From contig JAEUSQ010000007.1 in the NCBI GenBank assembly GCA_016788705.1, positions 1 to 64,000 on the forward strand: a stretch of 64,000 bases of DNA. The letters are read 5' to 3'. Under the pieces are notes generated by a model. That model made no database searches and was not told the DNA's origin. It worked only from the letters and a program-made list of their open reading frames with translations. How positions within the stretch are numbered: position 1 is the stretch's first letter; each line of letters opens with the position of its first letter. The position numbers and the translations under genes are program-made. Shown here piece by piece: positions 1 through 8,367 of the stretch. Source of the stretch: Bacteroidetes Order II. bacterium (GTDB lineage: Bacteria > Bacteroidota > Rhodothermia > Rhodothermales > UBA2364).

Positions 1-141
1 GAAATGATTATGCCTGGTGACAATACCCAATTCAAGGTGGATCTCATCCAACCGATTGCGATGGAAGTAGGTCTCCGCTTTGCCATCCGCGAAGGTGGAC
101 GCACCGTTGGGGCTGGTGTGGTATCCAAAATCCTTGATTAA
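1..141 (+). CDS. tuf: Elongation factor Tu, C-terminal end (partial)
   Basis: The window opens inside this gene; 46 residues and the TAA stop are present. The reading matches the end of EF-Tu domain [22 protein letters not shown], then [18 protein letters not shown], the near-universal EF-Tu C-terminus. EF-Tu is the GTPase that carries aminoacyl-tRNA to the ribosome. The G domain and domain II lie off the left edge. The gene is followed at once by a strong terminator and then by a decayed relative of itself, and farther on by tRNA-Trp and secE, the usual order in many bacteria. Confidence 0.97.
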   Translation, partial: EMIMPGDNTQFKVDLIQPIAMEVGLRFAIREGGRTVGAGVVSKILD

Positions 142-161
142 AGACTGATTGAAATGACTTT

Positions 162-193
162 AAAAAGGGTGAAGTTTCCTTCACCCTTTTTTT
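162..193 (+). terminator. Rho-independent terminator after tuf
   Basis: GGGTGAAG (167-174), loop TTTC, CTTCACCC (179-186), then a run of seven T (187-193). It begins 20 nt after the tuf stop, so tuf transcription probably ends here. The A run in front of the stem would extend the helix with the T run. Confidence 0.9.
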
Positions 194-237
194 ATGGTTC
201 AAAACTTAGTCTTTCAATCAACACGAGGGAAATGCCC

Positions 238-957
238 ATGAAAAAGGAGGTACAGTTTACGGTATCAGTTGCTTGCTTGTTTTTAGGTTTGGTATTGTCC
301 GAATGGGGAGTCCCTCAGGATGACCCTGTTTTTGTAATTCACATCGAGGATCAGTTTTATATTTCGGGGCAAGGAGAAGATACTAACAGGTCCGGTAGTT
401 GAAGGAAACGTCAGAGTGGGGGATGTGGTAGAATTGGTGGGCAGTACGGATAAACCATTCAAGACAACAATTGCTGCGTTGATAATTGAAGGGCGTGAGG
501 TTCCAATGGTCTCTCGTGGAACAACCGTAGGCATTTTATTAAAAGGGCTCGAAAGAGGTGCTGGCCGTCGTGGTATGGTTATTGCTTCACCAGGCTTATG
601 TCTACGGGTAATTGGCTGGAAGTCTTTTTGAAGCGATTGCCGCCCGGAGGTCCCATTTCGGATAAAGCTTTATTGAACAAAGCGTTTGTAATGGTCAATA
701 TGAATGGAGTACCATTTTCCGGTACGCTGACGTTCAGTGACGGGCGTCCGTTGCTGGCACGGGGAGATAGCACCACGGCGTATTTAACCATGACGCGTAT
801 CGTAGGAACCAGAAAGCACCAAATTGTACACCTTGTGGAAAGAGGTTCCGTATATGCTTTTGGGGTAATCCAGCAGATAGGACACAAAGAAGAAGATGGT
901 TTTGTTGTAAAGAAACGGAAAAATTGTAATTTACACCCGGTATGTTATAGGATATAA
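238..957 (+). pseudogene. Decayed EF-Tu-like gene (domains II and III only)
   Basis: Read through two frame changes, this region resembles EF-Tu domains II and III without a G domain. Frame 1 from ATG 238 gives a hydrophobic start and then HIEDQFYISGQG, which fits the EF-Tu domain II opening (IEDVFSISGRG). One extra base near 371-379 moves the match to frame 2: LTGPVVEGNVRVGDVVELVG, then LLKGLERGAGRRGMVIASPG. Near 596 the match returns to frame 1, where EVFL, then ARGDSTTAYLTMTR and HLVERGSVYAFGVIQQI align with EF-Tu domain III. The two shifts cancel. Either this is a pseudogene from a partial tuf duplication or both indels are sequence errors; neighbouring long genes are intact, which argues against poor sequence. 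The first 20 or so residues (VACLFLGLVL) look like a membrane or signal segment, unlike EF-Tu. If repaired, the product would have about 240 residues. Confidence 0.7.
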
Positions 958-998
958 ACGGGCAACGTCTTATATTAACATTCTGCATAAAAATACCC

Positions 999-1069
999 AC
1001 CGGCGTAGTATAAGGGTAGTACAGCGGTCTCCAAAACCGTTAGTGTGGGTTCGAATCCTGCCGCCGGTG
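999..1069 (+). tRNA. tRNA-Trp (anticodon CCA)
   Basis: A full cloverleaf can be drawn: acceptor ACCGGCG (999-1005) with CGCCGGT (1062-1068), discriminator G, D-arm around GTATAAGGGTAGTAC, anticodon stem GCGGT/ACCGT with loop CTCCAAA (1029-1035), and T-arm with GGTTCGAATCC. Anticodon CCA at 1031-1033 reads UGG. No CCA tail is encoded. It lies directly before secE, its typical place between tuf and secE. Confidence 0.97.
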
Positions 1070-1093
1070 CTACACCAAAATATGTTATCAGTT

Positions 1094-1285
1094 ATGGAGC
1101 GCATACGCACCTATTTACAAGAAGTATTAAAAGAACTTCAAAAAGTTAGTTGGCCTACACGTGAACAACTTATTGAAAGCACCATTGTGGTAACGGTTGC
1201 CATTTTATTGGTTTCCTTTCTGACGTTTGCGGCAGACTCGGTCATTAGTTTGATCTTGGAAAACTTTTATAAGTTTTTCTCCTGA
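1094..1285 (+). CDS. secE: Preprotein translocase subunit SecE
   Basis: A 63-residue single-span membrane protein, the clamp of the SecYEG export channel. The family hallmark KVSWPTREQ is at residues 15-23, followed by one hydrophobic segment (about 30-55). The usual bacterial short form has about 60-65 residues. ATG 1094 places about 14 residues before KVSWP, as in other short SecE proteins; an in-frame ATG at 1082 would add four residues. No clear Shine-Dalgarno is visible; the tRNA-Trp end is only 24 nt upstream, so tRNA processing may create the mRNA 5' end. nusG follows after 56 nt. Confidence 0.95.
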   Translation: MERIRTYLQEVLKELQKVSWPTREQLIESTIVVTVAILLVSFLTFAADSVISLILENFYKFFS

Positions 1286-1341
1286 ATTCCGCAAGACCTC
1301 CTGTTTAGATTGCCTCCCACAAGCGCAAAGAGTCCCTTTGT

Positions 1342-1899
1342 ATGAAAGAATCCGCATCAAATACAAGCCGAAAGTGGTACGTTGTACGCACGTTTTCAGG
1401 CCATGAGAAGAAGGTGAAAGAAAATTTGCTTTCCGAACTTCGGCGCTTGGGAATTGAAGACCGTGTAGGGGATGTATTGATCCCAAATGAGACCATTTTT
1501 GAGATGCGGGCAGGCAAAAAGCGTACTCGTGAGAAAACCCTTTTTCCAGGCTATATTTTCATTGAGGCGATTCTGGATAATGACCTGATTCACGTTATTA
1601 CGGGTCTAGCATCGGTGGTTGGATTTCCAAATGTAGGGAAGGAACCCACTCCGTTACGGCCTGAAGAAGTTTCCCGGATATTGGGTAAAATGAAAGAAGT
1701 GCGGGAGGCAGGAGAACAACCTGAAATTCCGTTTAAAGCCGGGGATGCGGTAAAGGTCATAGATGGCCCCTTTAATAATTTCAGTGGCTTTGTAGAAGAA
1801 GTACACCCAGACAAAATGAAAGTACGGGTTATGGTTTCCATTTTTGGTCGTAAAACGCCGCTTGAATTGGACTATCTACAAATTGAACACGAAGCATAA
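1342..1899 (+). CDS. nusG: Transcription termination/antitermination factor NusG
   Basis: A 185-residue protein of normal NusG length. The NGN domain begins with KWYVVRTFSGHEKKVKENL (about residue 11) and contains LFPGYIFIE, the RNA polymerase-binding part. A C-terminal KOW domain carries AVKVIDGPFNNFSGFVEEV (about 131-150). NusG binds elongating RNA polymerase and couples it to Rho or the ribosome. It sits between secE and rplK as in most bacteria. Confidence 0.97.
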   Translation: MKESASNTSRKWYVVRTFSGHEKKVKENLLSELRRLGIEDRVGDVLIPNETIFEMRAGKKRTREKTLFPGYIFIEAILDNDLIHVITGLASVVGFPNVGKEPTPLRPEEVSRILGKMKEVREAGEQPEIPFKAGDAVKVIDGPFNNFSGFVEEVHPDKMKVRVMVSIFGRKTPLELDYLQIEHEA

Positions 1900-1943
1900 A
1901 CTTCATTAATAACGGGGAAAACCCCACACCAATCACATTAAAT

Positions 1944-1970
1944 CGGGAGCCTAAACGGGCGTTTGTACCG
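1944..1970 (+). promoter_or_regulatory. Stem-loop with CGGGAGCCTAAA motif before rplK
   Basis: The 12-mer CGGGAGCCTAAA (1944-1955) lies 25 nt before the rplK ATG and recurs exactly before rplA. A hairpin can be drawn: CGG (1944-1946) with CCG (1968-1970), an asymmetric internal loop, then AAAC (1953-1956) with GTTT (1961-1964) closing GGGC. L1 is known to repress its own L11-L1 mRNA by binding an internal-loop hairpin that mimics its rRNA site; this is a candidate for that site. GGGGAAAACCCC (1914-1925) is a second small hairpin upstream. Confidence 0.5.
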
Positions 1971-1980
1971 AAGTTGCACT

Positions 1981-2415
1981 ATGGCAAAAAAAATTGACGG
2001 CTACATTAAGCTGCAAGTAGCAGCGGGCAAAGCCAACCCAGCCCCGCCAATCGGGCCAGCCTTGGGTCAAAAAGGGGTAAATATCATGGAATTTTGTAAG
2101 CAGTTTAATGCTGCTACGCAAGACAAAGTGGGCTATGTGATCCCAGTGGTGATCACGGTGTTCAGTGACAAGTCTTTCACCTTTATTCTGAAAAGCCCTC
2201 CTGCGCCCGTTCTGATTAAGAAGGCGGCAGGCATTGAATCGGGTGCTGCAGATCCATTGCGTAATAAAGTAGGTACGATTACTTGGGAGCAATGCCTTGA
2301 AATCGCGAAGACCAAAGAAAAAGATATGGGTGGCTCTAGCTTAGAAGCAAAAGCCAAACAAGTTGCAGGCACCGCCCGTTCGATGGGGGTGAATGTATCA
2401 GGTGTTCCAGAATAA
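1981..2415 (+). CDS. rplK: 50S ribosomal protein L11
   Basis: 144 residues, normal for L11. The N-terminus [20 protein letters not shown], then [19 protein letters not shown], is the classic L11 signature; the C-terminal rRNA-binding domain has GTARSMGV near the end. L11 binds the GTPase-associated centre of 23S rRNA. The start at 1981 is chosen over an in-frame ATG at 1963 because MAKK begins the conserved domain and the upstream codons fall inside the leader hairpin. rplA follows after 76 nt. Confidence 0.98.
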   Translation: MAKKIDGYIKLQVAAGKANPAPPIGPALGQKGVNIMEFCKQFNAATQDKVGYVIPVVITVFSDKSFTFILKSPPAPVLIKKAAGIESGAADPLRNKVGTITWEQCLEIAKTKEKDMGGSSLEAKAKQVAGTARSMGVNVSGVPE

Positions 2416-2431
2416 GTATTAGTTTTCTTCA

Positions 2432-2469
2432 CTTGCGGGAGCCTAAATGCAATATGCAGGAGGCGCAAG
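2432..2469 (+). promoter_or_regulatory. Second CGGGAGCCTAAA stem-loop, before rplA
   Basis: CTTGCG (2432-2437) pairs with CGCAAG (2464-2469). Inside is the same 12-mer as before rplK (2436-2447), then TGCA-ATA-TGCA (2448-2458) as an apical hairpin, with GGAGG (2459-2463) in the opposing internal-loop strand. The two leaders share the 5' internal-loop sequence but not the stems, as expected for a conserved protein-binding loop. It ends 22 nt before the rplA start, and GGAGG could be hidden when the hairpin is bound. Confidence 0.55.
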
Positions 2470-2491
2470 AACCGCATAACCTGTCAAAAAA

Positions 2492-3199
2492 ATGGCAAAA
2501 AAAGGAAAACGTTACCAAAAAGCCTTGGAAGTGTTGGGTAACGTAGAAATGCCAGTTGGTCTGGAAAAAGCCATAGAACTGGTAAAACAAACAGCAACCG
2601 CCAAGTTCGACGAATCTATTCGTGTGGACATTCGGCTGGGGGTTGACCCGCGTCATGCAGATCAAATGGTACGTGGCTCCGTCATGTTACCACATGGAAC
2701 AGGGAAAACTGTTCGAATTCTTGTACTGACCAAAGAAGGGTTGTGGAACGATGCTAAAAATGCAGGTGCCGACTTTGTGGGATTGGACGAGTATATTCAG
2801 AAAATTCAGGAAGGGTGGACAGATGTAGATGTGGTGATTGCAACGCCCGACGTCATGCCACAATTGGGACGGATTGCGCGGATTTTGGGTCCAAGAGGCT
2901 TGATGCCTTCCCCACGAACCGGAACCGTTACAAATGATGTTGTAGGCGCGGTTCAAGCGGCCAAAGCTGGTAAGGTTGACTTCCGGGTGGATAAATTTGG
3001 GAACTTACACACGGGTATCGGTAAAAAGTCGTTCGCGAACGCTGCACTGAAAGAAAATGCAGAAGCCTTTATCCGCGAAGTAATACGGTTGCGTCCATCT
3101 TCGTCTAAAGGTACCTACGTAAAGTCGGTCACGCTTTCTTCTACGATGGGTCCCGGTGTTGCGATAGACCGTAACGAAGCCGTCAACACCATCCGTTAA
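2492..3199 (+). CDS. rplA: 50S ribosomal protein L1
   Basis: 235 residues, normal length. [13 protein letters not shown] at the N-terminus, [11 protein letters not shown], the conserved [15 protein letters not shown] segment and [14 protein letters not shown] identify L1. It forms the mobile L1 stalk near the E site of the 50S subunit and, in bacteria studied, represses translation of the L11-L1 transcript. Two matching leader hairpins in this window are candidate targets. rplJ follows after 30 nt. Confidence 0.98.
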   Translation: MAKKGKRYQKALEVLGNVEMPVGLEKAIELVKQTATAKFDESIRVDIRLGVDPRHADQMVRGSVMLPHGTGKTVRILVLTKEGLWNDAKNAGADFVGLDEYIQKIQEGWTDVDVVIATPDVMPQLGRIARILGPRGLMPSPRTGTVTNDVVGAVQAAKAGKVDFRVDKFGNLHTGIGKKSFANAALKENAEAFIREVIRLRPSSSKGTYVKSVTLSSTMGPGVAIDRNEAVNTIR

Positions 3200-3229
3200 T
3201 GTTAACCTGATCAACCGAGGAATTCAACT

Positions 3230-3745
3230 ATGAAAAAGGAAGATAAAGCGGTCGTCATCGAGGAAATCACCGAGCGTCTAAAGAACTCGAATGCGGTTTA
3301 CCTTACGAGTTTTCAGGGAATGACCGTTTCCCAATCCAATGATTTGCGAAATAAATTTCGCGCTGCTGGCATCGAGTTTAAGGTGCTGAAAAATACTTTT
3401 GTACGCCGTGCTATGGACAGTTTGGGCGGATACGAAGGGGTATATACCTTCCTAAATGGCACAACGGCGGTCGCGTTTACATCCGATCCTGCAGCTCCTG
3501 CACGTGTACTAAAAGACTTCATCAAAACCAACGATAAGCTCCAGTTTAAGGTTGCTTACGTAGATGGTGCGGTTTTTGAGAGTTCACATCTCGAAGCCCT
3601 GACCACACTCAAGTCCAAAGACGAGTTGATCGGTGAAATTGTTGGCTTGTTGCTCTCTCCGATCACTCACGTGGTAGGTGCGTTGCAGTCGGGTGGCTCG
3701 AACATCATGGGCATCCTGAAAACAATTTCTGAAAAAGAAAACTAA
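3230..3745 (+). CDS. rplJ: 50S ribosomal protein L10
   Basis: 171 residues. MKKEDKAVVIEEITERLKNS, then YLTSFQGMTVSQSNDLRNKFR and FKVLKNTF, fit the N-terminal rRNA-binding domain of L10; the C-terminal helix (about 135-171) is the docking site for L7/L12 dimers. Together they form the factor-binding stalk. An SD-like GAGG (3217-3220) precedes the ATG. The 30-nt gap to rplA leaves no room for the long L10 leader known from other bacteria, so any such control must lie elsewhere. Confidence 0.97.
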   Translation: MKKEDKAVVIEEITERLKNSNAVYLTSFQGMTVSQSNDLRNKFRAAGIEFKVLKNTFVRRAMDSLGGYEGVYTFLNGTTAVAFTSDPAAPARVLKDFIKTNDKLQFKVAYVDGAVFESSHLEALTTLKSKDELIGEIVGLLLSPITHVVGALQSGGSNIMGILKTISEKEN

Positions 3746-3795
3746 CCAACGGGGTGGGTTCGCCTATCCTCTTATAACCTCATAAACCTTAATTT

Positions 3796-3828
3796 GCCGG
3801 GTAGCGAAAGCAAAGACCCCGGCAGGAG
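3796..3828 (+). promoter_or_regulatory. GC-rich hairpin abutting the rplL ribosome binding site
   Basis: GCCGGG (3796-3801) pairs with CCCGGC (3818-3823). Within the loop, GC-GAAA-GC (3804-3811) can form a small GNRA-capped hairpin. The stem ends directly at AGGAG (3824-3828), the Shine-Dalgarno of rplL (ATG 3837). The placement suggests control of L7/L12 output or RNA protection; L7/L12 is needed in several copies per ribosome. No T run follows, so it is not a terminator. Confidence 0.55.
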
Positions 3829-3836
3829 AAACCAAA

Positions 3837-4223
3837 ATGGCAGATTTAAAAGCCTTGGCTGAACAGTTAGTCAGCCTTACCATCAAAGAAGCCAACGAAC
3901 TATCTCAAATTCTGGAAGCCGATTATGGCATTAAGCCAGCTGCTGCTGCGGTAGCGGTTGCGGGTCCTGCTGTTGCAGCCGAAGCGGCTCCAGTAGAAGA
4001 ACAAACAGAATTTGATGTGATCCTCACGGGCCTTAAGCCAGATGCTAAGAAGGTTGAAGTGATCAAAGTTGTTCGTGGTGCGGTTAGCGGCCTCGGTCTG
4101 GCAGAAGCCAAAGCGTTGGTAGATCAAACCCCGAGCACGCTCAAGAGTGCCATCTCTAAAGGCGAAGCCGAAGAGTTGAAGAAAACCCTTGAAGCAGCAG
4201 GTGGTGTTGTTGAAATGAAATAA
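3837..4223 (+). CDS. rplL: 50S ribosomal protein L7/L12
   Basis: 128 residues. The N-terminal dimerisation domain ([20 protein letters not shown]) is followed by an Ala/Val-rich hinge (about 35-55) and the conserved C-terminal domain with [31 protein letters not shown] and the GGVVEMK end. It recruits and stimulates translation GTPases on the stalk. AGGAG 8 nt upstream is a good ribosome binding site, stronger than at most genes here. Confidence 0.98.
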   Translation: MADLKALAEQLVSLTIKEANELSQILEADYGIKPAAAAVAVAGPAVAAEAAPVEEQTEFDVILTGLKPDAKKVEVIKVVRGAVSGLGLAEAKALVDQTPSTLKSAISKGEAEELKKTLEAAGGVVEMK

Positions 4224-4279
4224 GGCATATGATTTGATACAGGATATTTTCGTACGTTCTTTATCATCATAAGCTTCAG

Positions 4280-4326
4280 GCCGGCTCTGTTGTGGAGGAA
4301 AATTCTATCCCGCGGAGTCGGCTTTT
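4280..4326 (+). terminator. Possible attenuator hairpin between rplL and rpoB
   Basis: GCCGGCTC (4280-4287) pairs with GAGTCGGC (4315-4322) with one G-T pair, followed by only four T (4323-4326). It is the main structure in the 216-nt gap between rplL and rpoB. A partly effective terminator in this position is known in Escherichia coli, where it lowers RNA polymerase expression relative to ribosomal proteins; a similar role here is inferred. Confidence 0.5.
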
Positions 4327-4439
4327 CCTGCGTAATACAACCTGTTTAGGCGGAATGCCCGTCTTAAACAACACGATATCCTATTCATGGCATTGGTGGC
4401 CTGCGATCACAGGTTATCAAAAATAGGGAGATGTTATCA

Positions 4440-7400
4440 ATGGCAGAAAACTCAACCATGTCGTTGAACGGCTTGAACACACCCAAACGAAAGACTTTTG
4501 CACGGGTTCGGAATATCTTGGAATATCCAGATTTTTTGGATGTGCAATTTCGGTCGTTCGAAGAGTTTGTTCAGGCTGATTGTGCCCCGGAAGACCGCAA
4601 AAATGCGGGTTTGCAGAAGGTGTTCCTCGAGCACTTTCCGATTCAAGACAGCCGGGAGCGCTCCATTTTGGAATTTATCCACTATTCATTAGACCCGCCC
4701 AAGCACACCATCGAGGAATGTATTGAGCAGGGTCTCACCTTTGCGGTTCCCCTGAAGGCCCGCTTGCGCCTGTCGTCGAATGAAGACGAAGACGAAGACG
4801 AGGCAGAAGAAGCCATCGAGTCTGAAGTCTATTTAGGCAATTTGCCTGCAATGACAAACCGAGCAACGTTTATTATCAATGGCGCCGAGCGGGTTATTGT
4901 ATCGCAGTTGCACCGTTCTCCGGGTGTATTCTTCGGTCAGTCTCAACACCCAAATGGAACTACCTTATATTCTGCTAGGGTCATCCCGTTTCGTGGATCG
5001 TGGGTAGAATTTACCACCGACGTGTCCAATCTGCTTTGGGCATATATAGACCGCAAGAAAAAATTACCTGTTACGACGTTGTTACGGGCGCTTGGGTTTT
5101 CGTCGGATGCTTCCATTCTTCGCTTGTTTGATCTTGCGGACGAAGTGTTTTTGACCGACATGGCCTCGTTCTCGCCATGCGTTGGGCGAATGCTGGCTGC
5201 TGACATTGCGGTTGAAGCAAAAACCGAAGTGATAGATGAGGATACAGGAGAGGTGGTTTCGGAGAAAATTGAGCGCAGTGTTTTAATTGCTGCGGATACT
5301 CAGTTGAAGGACAGTGATTTTGATGTGATCCGAAATTATGACATAGACCGAATTTACCTCCTTAAAGAGGATCAATCTGAAGAAATTGATAAATCTTCGT
5401 TATTGAAGACTTTGCGGAAAGATCCCACGACGAATGAAAAGCAAGCGCTAGAATACATTTATGAGCAATTGCGTGGCAGTGAGGCGCCAGATGAAGAAGC
5501 GGCTCGGACTGTTTTGGAGCGACTCTTCTTTTCTGAAAAGCGGTACGACTTGGGAGAGGTGGGTCGTTATCGGATCAATAGCCGTTTGAAGCAAGACATA
5601 GATCCTGATACGCTGGTACTGACCAAGGAAGATATTGTCTCGATTATACGAGAATTGCTGAATTTACAAAACAATCGTTCATCGGTGGATGATATTGACC
5701 ACCTCGGCAACCGCCGTGTACGAACGGTTGGTGAACAATTGGCGGCACAGTTTTCTTTGGGGCTTGCACGGATGGCGCGGACTATAAAGGAGCGGATGAA
5801 CCTGCGTGATGCCGAGAATTTCACTCCTCAAGATTTGGTGAATGCCCGGACGGTATCGAGTGTGATCAATACGTTCTTCGGGACAAACCAGCTGAGTCAG
5901 TTTATGGATCAGACCAATCCGCTGTCTGAACTGACACACAAGCGGCGGATGTCGGCCTTGGGTCCTGGTGGTCTTACGCGGGAACGGGCTGGTTTTGAGG
6001 TACGTGACGTTCACTATACCCACTATGGCCGTTTATGTCCGATTGAGACGCCGGAAGGCCCGAACATTGGTTTGATTTCTTCCCTTTGTGTTCATGCACG
6101 GGTGAATGATTTTGGTTTCATCGAGACGCCGTATCGGATTGTTCGGGATGGGGTGGTTTCGGATGAGATTGTGTATTTGACCGCTGAGCAAGAAGATAAT
6201 GCTGTTATTGCGCAGGCCAATGCGCAAATTGATGATGCAGGTAACTTCTTGACAGAGTTTGTGAAGTGCCGGAAGTCGGGTGACTTTCCTTTGGAGCGAC
6301 CAGCGGATATACAGTATATGGATGTTGCGCCGAATCAGATTGTATCGCCTGCGGCAAGTCTGATTCCATTCTTGGAGCATGATGATGCGAACCGTGCGTT
6401 GATGGGTTCGAACATGCAACGTCAGGCAGTACCATTGCTTCGTCCTAATTCCCCGATTGTAGGAACTGGATTAGAAGAACGGGTTGCACGCGACTCACGT
6501 GCCGTGATTGTGGCGGAAGGCAAAGGGATTGTGAAATTTGTGGACGCTACCCGGATTGTAGTGACTTATGAACGAGAAGAGGAGGATGAACAAGTTTCGT
6601 TCGAGAATTCGGATAAAACGTATCACCTCATCAAATTCCTACGCACGAACCAAGACACTTGTCTAAACCAGCGTCCGATTGTGAAAGCGGGCCAGCCTGT
6701 AGTAAAAGGGACTATCTTGGCCGATACACAGTCAACCCAAAAGGGTGAGTTGGCACTGGGTCAGAATGTCGTTGTGGCATTTATGCCTTGGCGAGGCTAT
6801 AACTTTGAGGACGCCATTGTGATTTCGGAAAAAGTGGTTAGAGACGATATTTATACCTCTATTCACATTGAGCAGTTTGAATTACAAGTCCGGGACACAA
6901 AGCGTGGCGAAGAAGAACTGACCCGTGAAATTCCGAACATCTCGGAAGAAGCGACCAAAGACTTGGACGAGCGTGGGATTATTCGGGTAGGTGCCGAGGT
7001 TAAGGCTGGGGATATTGTGGTGGGTAAGATTACCCCTAAAGGAGAGACCGACCCGACGCCGGAAGAAAAATTGTTGCGTGCCATTTTTGGGGATAAAGCG
7101 GGTGATGTAAAAGATGCCTCGCTGAAGGCCAGTCCCGGCATGAATGGGGTGGTCATTAGTACCAATCTGTTTTCACGCCGTAAAGCTGCCGACGCAGTAG
7201 CAAAGAAGACAGAGCAGCAGCAGTTGGAAAAAATTGACACCCAAATGGATCGTGACCTAAGGAAGTTACAAAGTTCTTTCTTTAACAAACTTTCTAAGTT
7301 GGTGGATGGGAAGACGTCTGGTGGAATTGAGCGTAAGACAGGAGAGGTGATCATTCCGAAAGGCGGGCGCATTACGTTGTCGCCCCTGATGAATGAGGAA

Positions 7401-8288
7401 CCGATGAACCTGAATACCCAGCGCGGCTTCACCGACGATCCGAAGGTCAATCAGTTGGTTCGTCAATTAATTTGGAATTACCAGATTAAACTGAACGATA
7501 TTACGGGCGATGCGAAGCGGGAGAAACACCGGATTCAGATGGGGGATGAACTTCCACCGGGTATCGTGCAGCTTGCAAAAGTGTATGTCGCCAAGAAGCG
7601 TAAACTTCAGGTAGGTGATAAGATGGCAGGCCGCCACGGTAATAAAGGGATTGTCTCTAAAATCCTGCCTCAGGAAGACATGCCATTCCTCGAAGATGGA
7701 ACTCCCGTGGATATCGTTTTGAACCCATTGGGGGTTCCCAGTCGGATGAACCTTGGGCAGATTCTGGAAACGATGTTGGGATGGGCAGGCCAAAAAATGG
7801 GCATTAAATATGCAACCCCTATTTTTGATGGAGCCAAGTTGGAAGACGTGGTATCGGAATTGGATTTGGCCAAATTGCCCAATGACAGCCGTGTACAGCT
7901 CTATGATGGCTTAACCGGAGAGCCTTTTGATCAAAAGACCACGGTTGGCGTCATCTATATGCTCAAACTTTCGCACTTGGTAGATGATAAAATCCATGCC
8001 CGTAGCATTGGGCCTTATAGCCTGATCACCCAGCAACCACTGGGAGGTAAGGCACAATTTGGGGGTCAACGTTTTGGGGAAATGGAAGTGTGGGCGTTAT
8101 ATGCCTATGGGGCTGCCAACGTGTTACAAGAAATGCTTACCGTAAAGTCCGATGATGTTCAAGGCCGTTCTAAGGTCTATGAAGCCATTGTGAAAGGTGA
8201 GAATATGCCTGAACCTAATGTGCCCGAATCCTTTAATGTATTGGTTCGAGAGTTGCAGGGATTGGGATTGGAAATTGATATTGATTGA
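4440..8288 (+). CDS. rpoB: DNA-directed RNA polymerase subunit beta
   Basis: 1282 residues. The start at 4440 is preferred over ATG 4431 because GGGAG (4426-4430) lies 9 nt before it. Typical beta-subunit blocks are present: [20 protein letters not shown] near the N-terminus, [20 protein letters not shown] (the rifampicin pocket, with the Asp, His and Ser of the sensitive type), [14 protein letters not shown], and the C-terminal [20 protein letters not shown] run of Glu/Asp about 115 residues in (4783-4815) is a small acidic insertion. It forms the catalytic core with the beta' subunit, whose gene is 79 nt downstream. Confidence 0.99.
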   Translation: MAENSTMSLNGLNTPKRKTFARVRNILEYPDFLDVQFRSFEEFVQADCAPEDRKNAGLQKVFLEHFPIQDSRERSILEFIHYSLDPPKHTIEECIEQGLTFAVPLKARLRLSSNEDEDEDEAEEAIESEVYLGNLPAMTNRATFIINGAERVIVSQLHRSPGVFFGQSQHPNGTTLYSARVIPFRGSWVEFTTDVSNLLWAYIDRKKKLPVTTLLRALGFSSDASILRLFDLADEVFLTDMASFSPCVGRMLAADIAVEAKTEVIDEDTGEVVSEKIERSVLIAADTQLKDSDFDVIRNYDIDRIYLLKEDQSEEIDKSSLLKTLRKDPTTNEKQALEYIYEQLRGSEAPDEEAARTVLERLFFSEKRYDLGEVGRYRINSRLKQDIDPDTLVLTKEDIVSIIRELLNLQNNRSSVDDIDHLGNRRVRTVGEQLAAQFSLGLARMARTIKERMNLRDAENFTPQDLVNARTVSSVINTFFGTNQLSQFMDQTNPLSELTHKRRMSALGPGGLTRERAGFEVRDVHYTHYGRLCPIETPEGPNIGLISSLCVHARVNDFGFIETPYRIVRDGVVSDEIVYLTAEQEDNAVIAQANAQIDDAGNFLTEFVKCRKSGDFPLERPADIQYMDVAPNQIVSPAASLIPFLEHDDANRALMGSNMQRQAVPLLRPNSPIVGTGLEERVARDSRAVIVAEGKGIVKFVDATRIVVTYEREEEDEQVSFENSDKTYHLIKFLRTNQDTCLNQRPIVKAGQPVVKGTILADTQSTQKGELALGQNVVVAFMPWRGYNFEDAIVISEKVVRDDIYTSIHIEQFELQVRDTKRGEEELTREIPNISEEATKDLDERGIIRVGAEVKAGDIVVGKITPKGETDPTPEEKLLRAIFGDKAGDVKDASLKASPGMNGVVISTNLFSRRKAADAVAKKTEQQQLEKIDTQMDRDLRKLQSSFFNKLSKLVDGKTSGGIERKTGEVIIPKGGRITLSPLMNEEPMNLNTQRGFTDDPKVNQLVRQLIWNYQIKLNDITGDAKREKHRIQMGDELPPGIVQLAKVYVAKKRKLQVGDKMAGRHGNKGIVSKILPQEDMPFLEDGTPVDIVLNPLGVPSRMNLGQILETMLGWAGQKMGIKYATPIFDGAKLEDVVSELDLAKLPNDSRVQLYDGLTGEPFDQKTTVGVIYMLKLSHLVDDKIHARSIGPYSLITQQPLGGKAQFGGQRFGEMEVWALYAYGAANVLQEMLTVKSDDVQGRSKVYEAIVKGENMPEPNVPESFNVLVRELQGLGLEIDID

Positions 8289-8296
8289 GCGCTTCG

Positions 8297-8325
8297 ACCA
8301 GTGCAATGAACTTCATTGTACTGGT
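8297..8325 (+). promoter_or_regulatory. 13-bp hairpin between rpoB and rpoC
   Basis: ACCAGTGCAATGA (8297-8309) pairs with TCATTGTACTGGT (8313-8325) with one G-T wobble and a 3-nt loop. No T run follows, so it should not stop transcription. It fills much of the 79-nt spacer and could mark an RNA processing or stabilising site between the two subunit messages. Confidence 0.6.
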
Positions 8326-8367
8326 TGGTTTCACTAAAAGCTGGACGCTAAAATCGGGACTCCGAAT

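Noticed and set aside
370-600. Programmed frameshifting in the EF-Tu-like gene
   Set aside because: No slippery heptamer or downstream pseudoknot is visible, two separate shifts would be needed, and decay or sequence error is simpler.
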